Below are positions 30,893-39,682 of a stretch of DNA of 64,000 bases, one piece after another; within the stretch, counting starts at the first letter, position 1, and every line of letters starts with the position of its first letter. Below the pieces are notes generated by a model that saw only the letters and a program-made list of their open reading frames with translations, was not told where the DNA came from and searched no databases. Origin of the DNA: Melaminivora jejuensis (lineage in GTDB: Bacteria; Pseudomonadota; Gammaproteobacteria; Burkholderiales; Burkholderiaceae_C); the NCBI RefSeq assembly GCF_017811175.1, contig NZ_JACWIJ010000002.1, positions 248,001 to 312,000 on the forward strand, written 5' to 3'. A program made the position numbers and the translations under genes.

Positions 30893-30931
30893 GGCAGCAG
30901 TCTCCGAGGATGGCAGTTGGTCAGGGGCAGA

Positions 30932-31876
30932 TCATGCTTTCCACATCTCCAACGCCTCCCGCAGCCCGCGCAGCAGCTCCTCATGCCACTCCACCGGGCG
31001 CACGATGCGCACGTGGGGCAGCCAGTAGCGCACCACGGGCAGGAGCTGGTTGATGTGGTTGATGCGGCTGCTGACCAGCAGCGAGCCGTCGCCTTGCGGG
31101 CGGTGCTGCTGCTGCGGCAGTTGGGCGCGGCGGCTGAAGTAGTGCGCCATCTCGGGCGACACGCGCAGCAGCACTTCGGTGGTGCTGGTGGTGAACCACA
31201 CGTCGTCCTGCGCGTCGATGTAGGCCTGGTGCTCGGCCTTGCGCGCGAAGCTGCGGGCGCCGTCCACCTGCAGGCCCTGGATCAGCGCGACGCTGAAGTT
31301 CTTCAGCTTGCCGCCTTCCTCCGCCGCCAGATACCACACGCCGTTGCGGTGCAGCAGCCGGTAGGGCTGGGCCTGGCGCGGCTTGCCCTTGTAGTCGAAG
31401 CGGCATTCGTGCGTGAGTTCGATGGCCTGCTGGAGCTGGTTGAAGTTGTGCCCGCCCTCGGCCCCGGCAGCGCGCAGATCTTCCTGCGCCGTGGCCAGCA
31501 CCTGGGTGCTGCGCTGCGCCTCGGGGGTTTCGAGCTGTTCCAGCAGGTAGCGCAGGCTGGCGTCGGGGAACAGGTGCTGCGTGCCCGTCAGCCGGGCGTA
31601 GTGGTGCAGGTGCTGCGCCGGGATGGTGCTGCGCGCGGCGTGGGTGAGCTGCCAGCGTCTGCCTTCGCCGCGCTCGGCAATGCCGTGCAGGCGCTCGGCC
31701 AGGTCGCGCTCGATGGTGCGCACGTCCACCTGGAAGTCCTGCGCCAGCCGGTGCTTGTCGATGGTGTCGCCCTGGTGCAGCAGCGCCAGGATGTGCGACA
31801 GGCGCTGGGCCAGCTTTTCGCCTTTGGCGGGGCTGTCCGAGGGCGGGCGTGCAGGGGTGGCTGGCGAGCGTTTCAT
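30932..31876 (-). CDS. WYL-domain transcriptional regulator
   Basis: 314-aa regulator. The N-terminal winged HTH of DeoR type is HILALLHQGDTIDKHRLAQD, FQVDVRTIERDLAERLHGIA. The WYL domain is FDYKGKPRQAQPYRLLHRNG with VWYLAAEEGGKLKNFSVALI (Trp-Tyr-Leu visible), and a C-terminal WCX part VWFTTSTTEVLLRVSPEMAH follows. An in-frame GTG at 31906 could extend it by ten residues. A perfect 6-5-6 inverted repeat lies 45 bp upstream and is a candidate operator. WYL proteins often sense nucleic-acid or nucleotide ligands and control defence or DNA-damage genes; here the only co-directional partner is a small zinc-ribbon gene. Confidence 0.9.
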   Translation of the reverse strand: MKRSPATPARPPSDSPAKGEKLAQRLSHILALLHQGDTIDKHRLAQDFQVDVRTIERDLAERLHGIAERGEGRRWQLTHAARSTIPAQHLHHYARLTGTQHLFPDASLRYLLEQLETPEAQRSTQVLATAQEDLRAAGAEGGHNFNQLQQAIELTHECRFDYKGKPRQAQPYRLLHRNGVWYLAAEEGGKLKNFSVALIQGLQVDGARSFARKAEHQAYIDAQDDVWFTTSTTEVLLRVSPEMAHYFSRRAQLPQQQHRPQGDGSLLVSSRINHINQLLPVVRYWLPHVRIVRPVEWHEELLRGLREALEMWKA

Positions 31877-31920
31877 GGCAGGTGGCTGCAAGGCGTTGAT
31901 CGGCACTGTAGCGACCGGGT

Positions 31921-31937
31921 ACGACAGGTTGTGTCGT
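31921..31937. promoter_or_regulatory. Candidate operator for the WYL regulator
   Basis: ACGACA-GGTTG-TGTCGT is a perfect 6-bp inverted repeat with a 5-bp spacer, 45 bp upstream of the WYL gene start and near a CTACAGTG-like -10 on the minus strand. Its role as an autoregulatory site is inferred. Confidence 0.5.
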
Positions 31938-32021
31938 GAGAACGGCAGGCGTTGGCTTTTTGCGCGTTACCCGGTGTAAGCGATCGTATCCACAATGCCG
32001 GTGCAGTCTCATCCCACCATG

Positions 32022-32092
32022 ATTTTGAATGAAAACTGCCTTAAACCCTTGCAGGGCAAGCGGTGACAGCTATCAAAAATAAAGTCCCTCCA
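32022..32092 (-). repeat. ATAGCT dispersed repeat, copy 8
   Basis: On the minus strand it reads TTTTTGATAGCTGTCACCGC, then TTGCCCTGCAAGGGTTTAAG. The core forms a CTTGC/GCAAG hairpin. It lies just downstream of thiE. Confidence 0.9.
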
Positions 32093-32110
32093 GCTCTGGG
32101 CGCTGTGTCG

Positions 32111-33040
32111 TCAGGCGTGTGCGGCGCGCATGGCTTGCAGCAGCCGCGCCGCTGCCGCTTCCGGCTCGGGTGCAGCGACCAGGGCGCGCACCACGGCGAT
32201 CGAGCCTACGCCAGTGGCCAGCACGGCGGGGAACTGCCCCTCGTCTATGCCGCCGATGGCCACCTGCGGATAGCCGCGCATGAGGCGCGCATAGGCGGCA
32301 AGGCGCGCCAGGCCCTGCGGGGCCGTGGCCATCTTCTTCAGCGTGGTCGGGAAGACTGCCCCCATGGCGATGTAGCTGGGCCGGGCGCGGGCGGCGCGCA
32401 GCATCTCGGCGTAGCCGTGCGTGCTGACGCCCAGGCGCGCGCCGGAGGCGCGCAGGGCGTTCAGGTCGGTTGCCGGCAGTGCGTCCAGGTCTTCCTGGCC
32501 CAGGTGGACGCCATAGGCGCCGGCCTCCAGCGCTGCGCGCCAGTGGTCGTTGATGAACAGCAGCGCCTGCGTGCCCTGCACGGCGGTGACGGCGGCGCGC
32601 ACTTCGCGTTCCACTGCCGCGCGGTCATCGCTCTTGAAGCGCAGTTGCACCGTGGGCACGCCGGCGCGCGCCATGCGGCCCACCCACTGGGCGTCGGGCA
32701 GCACGGCGTACAGGCCCAGGGCCGGCGGACACTCGGCAAAGGCCGGGCCGCTGGTGCGGCTGGCCAGGCCAAAATCCTGTGGCGCATCCGGCCAGTGCGC
32801 GGCATCGAACGGGCCGGTGCGCTGTGTCTGCGCGGCCCAGGCGCGGGCGATAGCCTCGGCATCGTGGGCGATGAAGCCCAGCGCGCTGGCGGCCAGCAGC
32901 GCGGCGCGGTAGGCCGGCTCGTCGCTGGTTGGTGCGGGCGGTGGTTCGGGCGCAAAGCCGGTGAAGGTGGCGGCGTGGGTGGCCAGGATGCGCTGCGCCA
33001 GCGCGCCAGCATCGCCGCTGTCGGGGAGTTGGGCGCTCAT
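32111..33040 (-). CDS. thiE: Thiamine phosphate synthase with N-terminal extension
   Basis: Couples HMP-pyrophosphate and thiazole phosphate to thiamine phosphate. The ThiE barrel starts near residue 115 ([20 protein letters not shown]) and continues with [31 protein letters not shown] (the Gly/Gln/Glu/Asp signature of ThiE), [31 protein letters not shown] and VAIGGIDEG. The first 115 residues are extra; the stretch [20 protein letters not shown] looks like a ThiD C-terminal helix, so a decayed ThiD-like segment is possible. The ATG overlaps the thiG stop (ATGA). It is last in thiOSGE. Confidence 0.9.
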   Translation of the reverse strand: MSAQLPDSGDAGALAQRILATHAATFTGFAPEPPPAPTSDEPAYRAALLAASALGFIAHDAEAIARAWAAQTQRTGPFDAAHWPDAPQDFGLASRTSGPAFAECPPALGLYAVLPDAQWVGRMARAGVPTVQLRFKSDDRAAVEREVRAAVTAVQGTQALLFINDHWRAALEAGAYGVHLGQEDLDALPATDLNALRASGARLGVSTHGYAEMLRAARARPSYIAMGAVFPTTLKKMATAPQGLARLAAYARLMRGYPQVAIGGIDEGQFPAVLATGVGSIAVVRALVAAPEPEAAAARLLQAMRAAHA

Positions 33041-33864
33041 GTCGCGTGGTGCCAGAACGGCGTGCCCAGCACCGGCGTGCTGGCCTGGGCGCTGGCCTGC
33101 GGCTGCATGGCACCGGCCAGGCGGGCGGCGCGGCCAGCGGCCACGGCATCGGCAAAGGCGCCGGCCATGAGAACGGGGTCGCTGGCCTGGGCTACAGCGG
33201 TGTTCAACAGCACACCATCGAAGCCCCATTCCATGACCTGGCAGGCGTGCGAGGGCAGGCCCAGGCCGGCATCGACCAAGAGCGGCACGTCCAGCCGCTC
33301 GCGCAGCAGCTGCAGGGCGTAGGGATTCATCGGGCCGCGCCCGGTGCCAATCGGCGCCGCCCAGGGCATGACGGCCTGACAGCCCACGTCCACCAGGCGC
33401 TGGCAGACCAGCAGGTCGTCGGTGCTGTAGGGCAGGACGTGAAAGCCCTCGCGGATCAGCTCCTCGGCCGCCTGCACCAGGCCGAAGATGTCGGGCTGCA
33501 GCGTGTAGTCGTCGCCGATGACCTCCAGCTTGATCCACGGCGTGCCGAAGACCTCGCGCGCCATGTGGGCGGTGGTGATGGCTTCCTCGGCGCTGTAGCA
33601 GCCGGCGGTGTTGGGCAGGACGGGCACGCCCAGGCGCTTGAGCAGCTCCCAGAACGCCTCGCCGCCGCTGCCCGGCTGCGCCCCCTGGCGGCGCAGCGAG
33701 GCCGTGAGCATGGCGGGCCGGGCGCGCTGCACGGCAGCTTCGAGCACGGCGGGCGAGGGGTAGCGCGCCGTGCCCAGCAGCAGGCGGCTTTCGAAAGCCT
33801 GGCCGTAGAGCACCAGGGCGTCGGCCTCGGCGGACAGGGTGGCAATGTCTTGTGGTTCGGTCAT
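33037..33864 (-). CDS. thiG: Thiazole synthase
   Basis: Forms the thiazole ring of thiamine from deoxyxylulose phosphate, dehydroglycine and ThiS thiocarboxylate. It is 275 aa. Seen: [40 protein letters not shown] (NTAG motif), [19 protein letters not shown] with the Schiff-base Lys, [20 protein letters not shown] and [20 protein letters not shown]. These are all hallmarks of the family. The gene is 21 bp after thiS and overlaps thiE. Confidence 0.97.
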   Translation of the reverse strand: MTEPQDIATLSAEADALVLYGQAFESRLLLGTARYPSPAVLEAAVQRARPAMLTASLRRQGAQPGSGGEAFWELLKRLGVPVLPNTAGCYSAEEAITTAHMAREVFGTPWIKLEVIGDDYTLQPDIFGLVQAAEELIREGFHVLPYSTDDLLVCQRLVDVGCQAVMPWAAPIGTGRGPMNPYALQLLRERLDVPLLVDAGLGLPSHACQVMEWGFDGVLLNTAVAQASDPVLMAGAFADAVAAGRAARLAGAMQPQASAQASTPVLGTPFWHHAT

Positions 33865-33885
33865 GGAAGGGTGTGTGCCTTGGCT

Positions 33886-34083
33886 TTAGCCGCCGGTCAC
33901 CGGCGCGATGATTTCCACCTGGTCGCCGTCGGCCAGGGGCTGCTCGGCGTAGCGGGTGTTGGGGATGAACTGCATGTTCACGGCCACGGCAAAGGGCGGG
34001 CGCGGCGCCAGGTGGGCCACGGCGTCGGCCACGGTGGCGCCGGCGGGCAGTTCGGTCGGGGTCTGGTTGATCAGGATGTTCAT
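33886..34083 (-). CDS. thiS: Sulfur carrier protein ThiS
   Basis: 65-aa beta-grasp (ubiquitin-like) protein whose C-terminal Gly-Gly is adenylated and thiocarboxylated to give sulfur to ThiG. Sequence MNILINQTPTELPAGATVAD, a middle VNMQFIPNTRYAEQPL, and the end VEIIAPVTGG. The start overlaps the thiO stop by 4 bp. Confidence 0.96.
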   Translation of the reverse strand: MNILINQTPTELPAGATVADAVAHLAPRPPFAVAVNMQFIPNTRYAEQPLADGDQVEIIAPVTGG

Positions 34084-35213
34084 GGGTGGAGGTCGGCCAG
34101 CTGCACGCGCAGCTCGAAGCGCTGCGCCAGCGGCGATTGTCCGGTGTGCAGCAGCTCCAGCACTGCGTCGAGCAGGGCCGGGGCGATCATGAAGCCGTGG
34201 CGGTACAGGCCGTTGACCTCCAGCACGCGCGGCTCCCGCACGCGGATGGCCGGCAGGTTGTCGGGCAGGGTGGGGCGCAACTGCGTGGCCAGCTCCAGGA
34301 TGCGCGCCTCGGCAAAGCCGGGGTGCACGGCGTAGGCGGCGGACAGCAGCTCCAGCGTCGAGCGCACGCTGGCGGGCGAGAGGTCGTCGGATTCGATCTC
34401 GGTGGCACCGATGACGAACACGCCATCCTGCTTGGGCGCGATGTAGATGGGGTAGCGCGGGTGTACCAGCCGCGTCGGGCGCTGCAATTGCACATCCGGC
34501 GCGTGCAGGCGCACGACCTCGCCGCGCACGCCGCGCAGCTCGCGCCAGTGCGCGCGCGCGCCCAGGCCCCGGCAGTCCAGCAGCAAGTCGGGCTGGCCGG
34601 CCTCGCCGGGGCGGAAATCCTGCACGTTGCGCGCGCTGTGCCAATGCACGGCCACGCCTAGCTCCTGCATGGTGGCGGCCAGGGCCGTGAGTAGCTGGCG
34701 GTTGTCCAGCTGGCCCTCGCCCGGCAGGTACAGGCCCTGGTGGAAGCGCCCGGCCACGGCTGGCTCCAGCGCGGCCAGGCGCGCGCTGTCCAGCGGCTGC
34801 ATGGCCGGCAGATCGGCCACGGCGCCCTGTGTGCGCGCCAGGGTCTGCTGCAGCCGGGCGGCGTCGCCCGCGTCCTGGCGGTGCCACAGGATCAGTGTGC
34901 CATCTTGCTGAAAGAACACCGGCTTGGCCAGTTGCGCCAGCAGCCCGGGCCAGCGCGCCAGGCCATGCTGGCCCATGCGCACCACGCCCGGCTCGGTGAT
35001 GGCCGACTCGGCCAGCGGCGCCAGCATGGCGGCAGCCACGCGAGCCGCGCTGCCCTCGGCATCCGGGCCGCCGATGCCGTGCATGGTGACGTGGTGGCCG
35101 GCGTGCGCCAGCTGCACGGCCAGCAGCCGCCCCATCAGGCCGGCGCCCAGGATGGTGACGGCCCTGGGGGTATCGAGCGAAGGAAGAAAATGGAAAGGAG
35201 TGAGGGTGTGCAT
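34080..35213 (-). CDS. thiO: Glycine/D-amino-acid oxidase ThiO
   Basis: FAD-dependent oxidase that makes dehydroglycine for the thiazole ring. It is 377 aa. Near the N-terminus the Rossmann motif is VTILGAGLMGRLLAVQLAHA; later blocks are AAAMLAPLAESAIT, VRGEVVRLHAPDVQLQRPTR and GVFVIGATEIESDDLSPASV, and near the C-terminus VNGLYRHGFMIAPALLDAV. The ATG at 35213 directly follows a TPP riboswitch leader; the frame is open upstream through the riboswitch but that is not coding. It is first gene of thiOSGE. Confidence 0.93.
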   Translation of the reverse strand: MHTLTPFHFLPSLDTPRAVTILGAGLMGRLLAVQLAHAGHHVTMHGIGGPDAEGSAARVAAAMLAPLAESAITEPGVVRMGQHGLARWPGLLAQLAKPVFFQQDGTLILWHRQDAGDAARLQQTLARTQGAVADLPAMQPLDSARLAALEPAVAGRFHQGLYLPGEGQLDNRQLLTALAATMQELGVAVHWHSARNVQDFRPGEAGQPDLLLDCRGLGARAHWRELRGVRGEVVRLHAPDVQLQRPTRLVHPRYPIYIAPKQDGVFVIGATEIESDDLSPASVRSTLELLSAAYAVHPGFAEARILELATQLRPTLPDNLPAIRVREPRVLEVNGLYRHGFMIAPALLDAVLELLHTGQSPLAQRFELRVQLADLHP

Positions 35214-35271
35214 CGCAGTCCTTCGGCCCCAGCGGGCCAATGGAACAAAACGGGCGGTGCCGCACCTGCCG

Positions 35272-35362
35272 AAAACTCCCCACGCCAGCATGACCTGGAT
35301 CGGGTTGGAGGGTATTTCTCAGCCGTGGCCTGCGCATCTGCGCGGCGGTGGCACCCCTGTTT
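35272..35362 (-). promoter_or_regulatory. TPP riboswitch upstream of thiOSGE
   Basis: On the minus strand the THI-box elements follow in order: GGGGTGCC, GGCTGAGAAATACCC, AACCCGATC, then a GGTCATGCTGGCGTGGGGAG tail. This matches the TPP aptamer (CTGAGA...ACCC...GAACCTGATC...). It ends about 60 nt before the thiO start, so thiamine pyrophosphate should repress the operon. Confidence 0.95.
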
Positions 35363-35477
35363 CGTTCGAAGCGCGGATTACAGCACAGCGCTTGCAACCT
35401 TGATGTTGATGTGGCGCAGGGCGCTGCAGGCCTCGAAGCGGCAAGTGGCAGGCCGGCGCTGGCCGATAATTTTTGCC

Positions 35478-36377
35478 ATGATCCACCAGACTGCCACCCC
35501 TGCCCCTGCGGGCGCTGCCCATCCGGCCCCTGCGCCTGTCCTCCGGCGCTACGCGCGCGTGCTGACCATTGCCGGCTCGGACTCGGGCGGCGGTGCCGGC
35601 ATCCAGGCCGACCTCAAGACCTTTGCCGCCCTGGGCTGCTACGGCATGACCGCCATCACCGCCATCACCGCGCAGAACACCCAGGGCGTGCGCGCCATCC
35701 ACGGCGTGCCGCCCGAGATGCTGCGCGCGCAGATCGACGCCGTGGTCGAGGACATCGGCGCCGACGCCGTCAAGATCGGCATGTTGCACTCGCCCGAGGT
35801 GGTGCGCGTGGTGGCCGAGGCCATCACCCGGCATGGCCTGAAGAACGTGGTGCTCGATCCGGTCATGGTGGCTACCAGCGGCGACCGCCTGATCGCAGAA
35901 GAGACGGTGGCCGTGCTGGTGCGCGAGCTGTTCCCGCTGGCCAGCGTGGTCACGCCCAATCTGGACGAAGCCGGCTGGCTGCTGGATCGGCGCATCGACA
36001 GCGAGGCACAGCTGGCCGGCGCGGCCGATGCCCTGCTGGCCCTGGGTGCGCCGGCGGTGCTGCTCAAGGGCGGGCACCTGCCGGGCGATGCGGTGGTCGA
36101 TCTGCTGGCGCTGCCGGGCGGCGCGCGCGAGCGTCTGGCCGCCGCGCGCATCGCCACGCACAACGGACACGGCACGGGCTGCACGCTGTCATCGGCCATT
36201 GCCGCGCAGTTGGCGCTGGGGCAGGAGCTGGCGCAGGCCGTGCGCTTGGCGCGGCGCTACATCCTGGCGGCCATCGCCGCCGGTGCCGACGTGCGCACCG
36301 GGCATGGCCAGGGGCCGCTGAACCACGGCTTTGCGCCGCTGGCGCAGCGCGTTATCGAGGGCGGCGCTGCGGGCTGA
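35478..36377 (+). CDS. thiD: Bifunctional hydroxymethylpyrimidine kinase / phosphomethylpyrimidine kinase
   Basis: Phosphorylates HMP to HMP-P and HMP-PP. Ribokinase-fold protein of 299 aa: RVLTIAGSDSGGGAGIQADL, KTFAALGCYGMTAITAITAQ, LDPVMVATSGDRLIAEE, VTPNLDEAGWLL, and the anion hole and catalytic Asp in HNGHGTGCTLSSAIAAQLAL. A Pro/Ala-rich 25-residue leader precedes the core. It is divergent from the riboswitch-led thiOSGE and has no TPP riboswitch of its own. Confidence 0.96.
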   Translation: MIHQTATPAPAGAAHPAPAPVLRRYARVLTIAGSDSGGGAGIQADLKTFAALGCYGMTAITAITAQNTQGVRAIHGVPPEMLRAQIDAVVEDIGADAVKIGMLHSPEVVRVVAEAITRHGLKNVVLDPVMVATSGDRLIAEETVAVLVRELFPLASVVTPNLDEAGWLLDRRIDSEAQLAGAADALLALGAPAVLLKGGHLPGDAVVDLLALPGGARERLAAARIATHNGHGTGCTLSSAIAAQLALGQELAQAVRLARRYILAAIAAGADVRTGHGQGPLNHGFAPLAQRVIEGGAAG

Positions 36378-36395
36378 GCGTTTGCCAGCCCCAGG

Positions 36396-36920
36396 TCACC
36401 AGCCCCAGGTCAGCCGCTTGGCCACCCAGCCGGTCTGGCCGCCCTCGCGCTGCACGCGCGCCCAGGTGCCCTGGTTGCCCAGGGTGCGCACGATCTCGTG
36501 CTGCTCCAGCTTGCCGACGACGCGGTAGCTGGTGCCGGGTTTCTCGCGCAGATTGGCGTTGCGCGCCGTGACCACGCGGTGCGGCGTCTTAGCGGTCAAC
36601 GGGGCGAAGACCCAGCCCAGCGTGGCTTCGTAGTCGCCCACCTTGAGCCATTTGCCGCTGCGGCCCTGCACTTTCAGCGGGTAGCCGTTGGCCAGCTCCC
36701 AGTGCGTGTCCGAGCTGGTCGTGGGCTTGGCGCGCACGTTGACCACCTTGCCCTTGATGCTGACGAATTCGGCGGCCTGCACGGCCATGGGTGCCATCAG
36801 CGGCGCGGCCAATGCCAGCGTGGCGGCAGCGGCGGTCAGCAGGCGGGCAGTGCGCGAGGCGCGGCTGGCGGGGACGGTGGAGACAAGGCGGGACAGGGGC
36901 GAGGACAGGGACAAGGACAC
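36396..36920 (-). CDS. Exported SH3-domain protein
   Basis: 174-aa secreted protein. The GTG at 36920 has a strong Shine-Dalgarno (AAAGGAG) and leads a signal peptide (LLTAAAATLALAAPLMAPMA, cut near VQAAEF). Two bacterial SH3 repeats follow: VSIKGKVVNVRAKPTTSSDT...WLKVGDYEATLGWVFAPLTA and VTARNANLREKPGTSYRVVG...WARVQREGGQTGWVAKRLTW. Such modules bind peptidoglycan or act as spacers in the periplasm. It is convergent with thiD. A 13-bp direct repeat (CCAGCCCCAGGTC) spans its stop codon. Confidence 0.88.
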   Translation of the reverse strand: MSLSLSSPLSRLVSTVPASRASRTARLLTAAAATLALAAPLMAPMAVQAAEFVSIKGKVVNVRAKPTTSSDTHWELANGYPLKVQGRSGKWLKVGDYEATLGWVFAPLTAKTPHRVVTARNANLREKPGTSYRVVGKLEQHEIVRTLGNQGTWARVQREGGQTGWVAKRLTWGW

Positions 36921-37069
36921 GGGGCAGGACTCCTTTCTTGAGCTTTCTGGATTTGTCTGACTGTCACAGACAGGGGCCAAGTGTGACAGCCCCGGTGGAC
37001 GCCCGCCGTGCCGTGGAAGTTCCTGCCGAAACTCCCACTCCGTCCACAGACCTGCAAAATGCTCCTGAA

Positions 37070-37126
37070 GAAGTAGCTGTGATCGCTTGCTGGTATTGGG
37101 TTTCAGGCAATTTTGACTATGAAAAC
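37070..37126 (+). repeat. ATAGCT dispersed repeat, copy 9
   Basis: Reads GTAGCTGTGATCGCTTGCTG, then GTATTGGGTTTCAGGCAATT. It ends at the 3' end of cytX. Confidence 0.8.
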
Positions 37127-37128
37127 CA

Positions 37129-38457
37129 TCAGCCCAGCGCCGGCGCTACAGTCGCCCGGCTGCGCGTAGCCCACGACAGCAGCAGGCACAGCAGCAGCGT
37201 CGGCAGGGCTGCCCCCAGGCCCGGCAGTAGCTTCGGCGCCAGGTGATAGAAGGCGATGCCGGCCAGCCACAGCGCTACCGACGGCCAGTGGACGGCGGGT
37301 GCCCCGTCCAGCCGCACGCGCGCTGCCACGCCGCCGCCCAACCGCCCCAGCACCACGCCGAACAGCGGCACGAAGACCGAGCTGAGCGTCAGCAAAAACG
37401 GCTCCAGGCTGTGCATGGGCAGCACCAGCGCCAGCACCGTACACAGCGCGGCGATGGCGATGCCGAAGCGGCGGATGCTCCAGCGCGGCAACAGACTGTG
37501 CGCCGAGACGGCGCCCGAATAGGCATCGCCATAGGCGTTGTCCACCTCGTCGATCAGGATCAGCGACAGCGCAATCAGCCCGCCCTGGGCCAGCAGCAGC
37601 GCCGTCACCAGGTCTGCGCTGGGCAGCACCAGCGCCACCAGCACGCCCAGGCTGTAGCACCAGACATTGGCCAGCAGATAGCCGGCCCAGGTGCCGGTGA
37701 GCGCAGTGCGCCCGCTCCTGCCGTGGCGCGCGTAGTCGGCCACCAGCGGCAGCCACGACACCGGCATGGCGATCACCAGGTCGAGCGCGCCCATGACGCC
37801 CAGGCCGCCCGCGCCGGGCCGGCTCCACAGCGCCGCCAGACCCTGGGCCTGCGCCAGCGCAAGGAATTGCCAGGACAGCCAGACCAGCGACAGCACCACC
37901 AACGGCAGCGCCACGCGCGCGATGATGCGCCGCACCAGTTGCACCATGGAGCCGCTGATGAGGGCCACCACCACGCCGCCCCACAAGAGCGTCGCCGCAA
38001 GCAGCCAGCCGCTGCCGGCAAAAGCCCCCGCGCCGCCCGACTGGCGTGCAATCGCCAGGGTCGAATCGCGCATGACCACCAGCTCGAAGGTGCCCCAGCC
38101 GACCAGCTGCACGATGTTGAGCACGATGGGCAGGCTGGCAAAGCGCCGGCCATACACCGCGTGCATCAGCCCGGCGCTGGACAGGCCGCTGTCGCAGCCC
38201 AGCTTGGCCACCCAGCCCAGCAGGCCCGCGCCCAGCAGCGAGCCGCCCACGATGGCCAGCAGCGCCTCGCGCGGCGACAGCGCCGGCATCAGGTAGGCGC
38301 CGACTTGCATGACCAGCAGGCCCACGCCCAGGCTGAACCACAGCGAGGCATGGTCGTGCCAGGAAAACACGCGATCGCTGGCAGCGACCGGCGACAGCGC
38401 CTGGTTGATGGGGCTGCTGCCCGTACCAACGGGAGGCGAGGTGGTTGGACTGCTCAT
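37129..38457 (-). CDS. cytX: NCS1-family hydroxymethylpyrimidine transporter
   Basis: Inner-membrane permease of 442 aa with about twelve hydrophobic segments. The start region WHDHASLWFSLGVGLLVMQV and the segment GDAYSGAVSAHSLLPRWSIR resemble CytX proteins, the thiamine-regulated branch of the cytosine/purine permeases. The upstream TPP riboswitch supports uptake of the HMP moiety or a related thiamine precursor. The start ATG at 38457 has an AAGGAG Shine-Dalgarno; the frame is open further into the riboswitch without homology. Confidence 0.92.
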   Translation of the reverse strand: MSSPTTSPPVGTGSSPINQALSPVAASDRVFSWHDHASLWFSLGVGLLVMQVGAYLMPALSPREALLAIVGGSLLGAGLLGWVAKLGCDSGLSSAGLMHAVYGRRFASLPIVLNIVQLVGWGTFELVVMRDSTLAIARQSGGAGAFAGSGWLLAATLLWGGVVVALISGSMVQLVRRIIARVALPLVVLSLVWLSWQFLALAQAQGLAALWSRPGAGGLGVMGALDLVIAMPVSWLPLVADYARHGRSGRTALTGTWAGYLLANVWCYSLGVLVALVLPSADLVTALLLAQGGLIALSLILIDEVDNAYGDAYSGAVSAHSLLPRWSIRRFGIAIAALCTVLALVLPMHSLEPFLLTLSSVFVPLFGVVLGRLGGGVAARVRLDGAPAVHWPSVALWLAGIAFYHLAPKLLPGLGAALPTLLLCLLLSWATRSRATVAPALG

Positions 38458-38559
38458 GGCTTGCGCTCCTTGGATGGCCGTTGCGCGCGGGACGCAGGCC
38501 TTGGCGCATCGCCGCCGCGAGGCAGCAAGGCTGCGCCGGCGTGGCGAATGTCTGGAGCG

Positions 38560-38650
38560 TGCTTCCCTGCGCGAGGATGATCTCAATCAGGTTCAAAGGG
38601 ACTGTCTCAGCCCGTGCTGCCAGTGACCGGCAGCCGGGCACCCCCAGCGA
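38560..38650 (-). promoter_or_regulatory. TPP riboswitch upstream of cytX
   Basis: On the minus strand: GGGGGTGCCC, a GGCTGCCGG hairpin, then GGGCTGAGACAGTCCC, TTTGAACCTGATTGAGATCA and CCTCGCGCAGGGAAGC. This is a near-consensus THI box. About 100 nt separate it from the cytX start, leaving room for an expression platform. A TAGAAT -10-like box lies at 38681-38686 on the minus strand. Confidence 0.95.
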
Positions 38651-38845
38651 TGCAGCGCGCCAGGGCGCGCTGCGGGCGGATTCTAGGTCAGGCAAGCCAC
38701 GTCAGGAGATGCACTCCGAAAGAGTCCAGGCAAGGCAAGAGGAGGACTGCGTCCTGGCAAGGTTCCTTCTTGCGAAATGGAATTCGAGAAACCGGTCGCC
38801 GGTGAATGGCAGTGCGATCTGTGACAGATGCTGGAATATCCGTCT

Positions 38846-39637
38846 TCAGGCCGAGCGCAGCAGGGAATTTTGCGATGTCTCCTGATGAAGCTCACGCAGT
38901 TTTTCCCGCAGCGAACTGAGGCCACCGGTGGCGTAAATCCAACTGCCATTGGCGGCTCGCACACTCTCGACCGAGGCGTGCCTGATGAAATCGGTCATGA
39001 AAATGACCGGATTGTTGGATTTGGACAGGGATCTCAACTGTTTGCTGTTGCCGGCGTCGGCAGAAACAAAGGACAGCTTGATGTGCTTGAACTCGTTCTT
39101 GATCAAATGGGCCTGCCCCGGTAGGAGGCCGACAATGGTGGCGGAGACGTTCTTGCCGCTTTTCTGTGGCGTGCGTTTTCTGTCCCTTTTCAGCTCAATC
39201 GGAGCATCGTCCGAGTATTTTTCGCTTTCCTCGGCTACAGGAGGAAATTCCACACTCTGCTCGGGTTTGGCTGCAGCAGGCGGCTGCGATTGCGGTTTTG
39301 CAGCCACTGGCACCGAGATTGGTGCCGGTGCCGGTGTTGGGGCTGCTGTGGTGGCAGGCTGTGCTGGTGCCGCTGGCTGAAGCGGCTGCACCAGGGGCTG
39401 CGCCAGCAAATTGATCGGAATCTGGATGGGCTGTATGTGGCCGATGGCAGCCGCGATTTTCTGGTGGATATCCCTGGTGGCATCGGCAATGATGCTGTTG
39501 ACCCGGGATTCGATTTCCTGGCGCAGCGGCTGCTCCAGCGCCGCAACAATCGAGGCGGCTACTGACTGGGCAATGCCCTGAAAAGCGGTCTGCAGAATGG
39601 CGGATTCAGTGGTTTCCGGGGTGGGGCGGTCGGTCAT
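38846..39637 (-). CDS. Hypothetical protein with a possible DUF2325-like C-terminal domain
   Basis: 263-aa soluble protein. The N-terminal ~75 residues are helical (LRQEIESRVNSIIADATRDI), followed by a Pro/Ala/Gln low-complexity linker (APAQPATTAAPTPAPAPISV) and a charged segment. The C-terminal domain (SATIVGLLPGQAHLIKNEFK, PVIFMTDFIRHASVESVRAA, GGLSSLREKLREL) has the alternating beta/alpha pattern and H-x(n)-L...LREKL ending of DUF2325 proteins; this assignment is tentative. Base composition is less GC-rich than its neighbours. It stands alone between cytX and the flavoprotein reductase and may be acquired. Confidence 0.65.
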   Translation of the reverse strand: MTDRPTPETTESAILQTAFQGIAQSVAASIVAALEQPLRQEIESRVNSIIADATRDIHQKIAAAIGHIQPIQIPINLLAQPLVQPLQPAAPAQPATTAAPTPAPAPISVPVAAKPQSQPPAAAKPEQSVEFPPVAEESEKYSDDAPIELKRDRKRTPQKSGKNVSATIVGLLPGQAHLIKNEFKHIKLSFVSADAGNSKQLRSLSKSNNPVIFMTDFIRHASVESVRAANGSWIYATGGLSSLREKLRELHQETSQNSLLRSA

Positions 39638-39682
39638 GGAGGTGATGCAGAATTTGCGGCCCAATTGCCGGCAGGCATTCTG

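Noticed and set aside
36384..36410. 13-bp direct repeat at the end of the SH3-domain gene as a recombination site
   Set aside because: Only two copies, no flanking mobile gene, and it overlaps a stop codon; probably a small local duplication.
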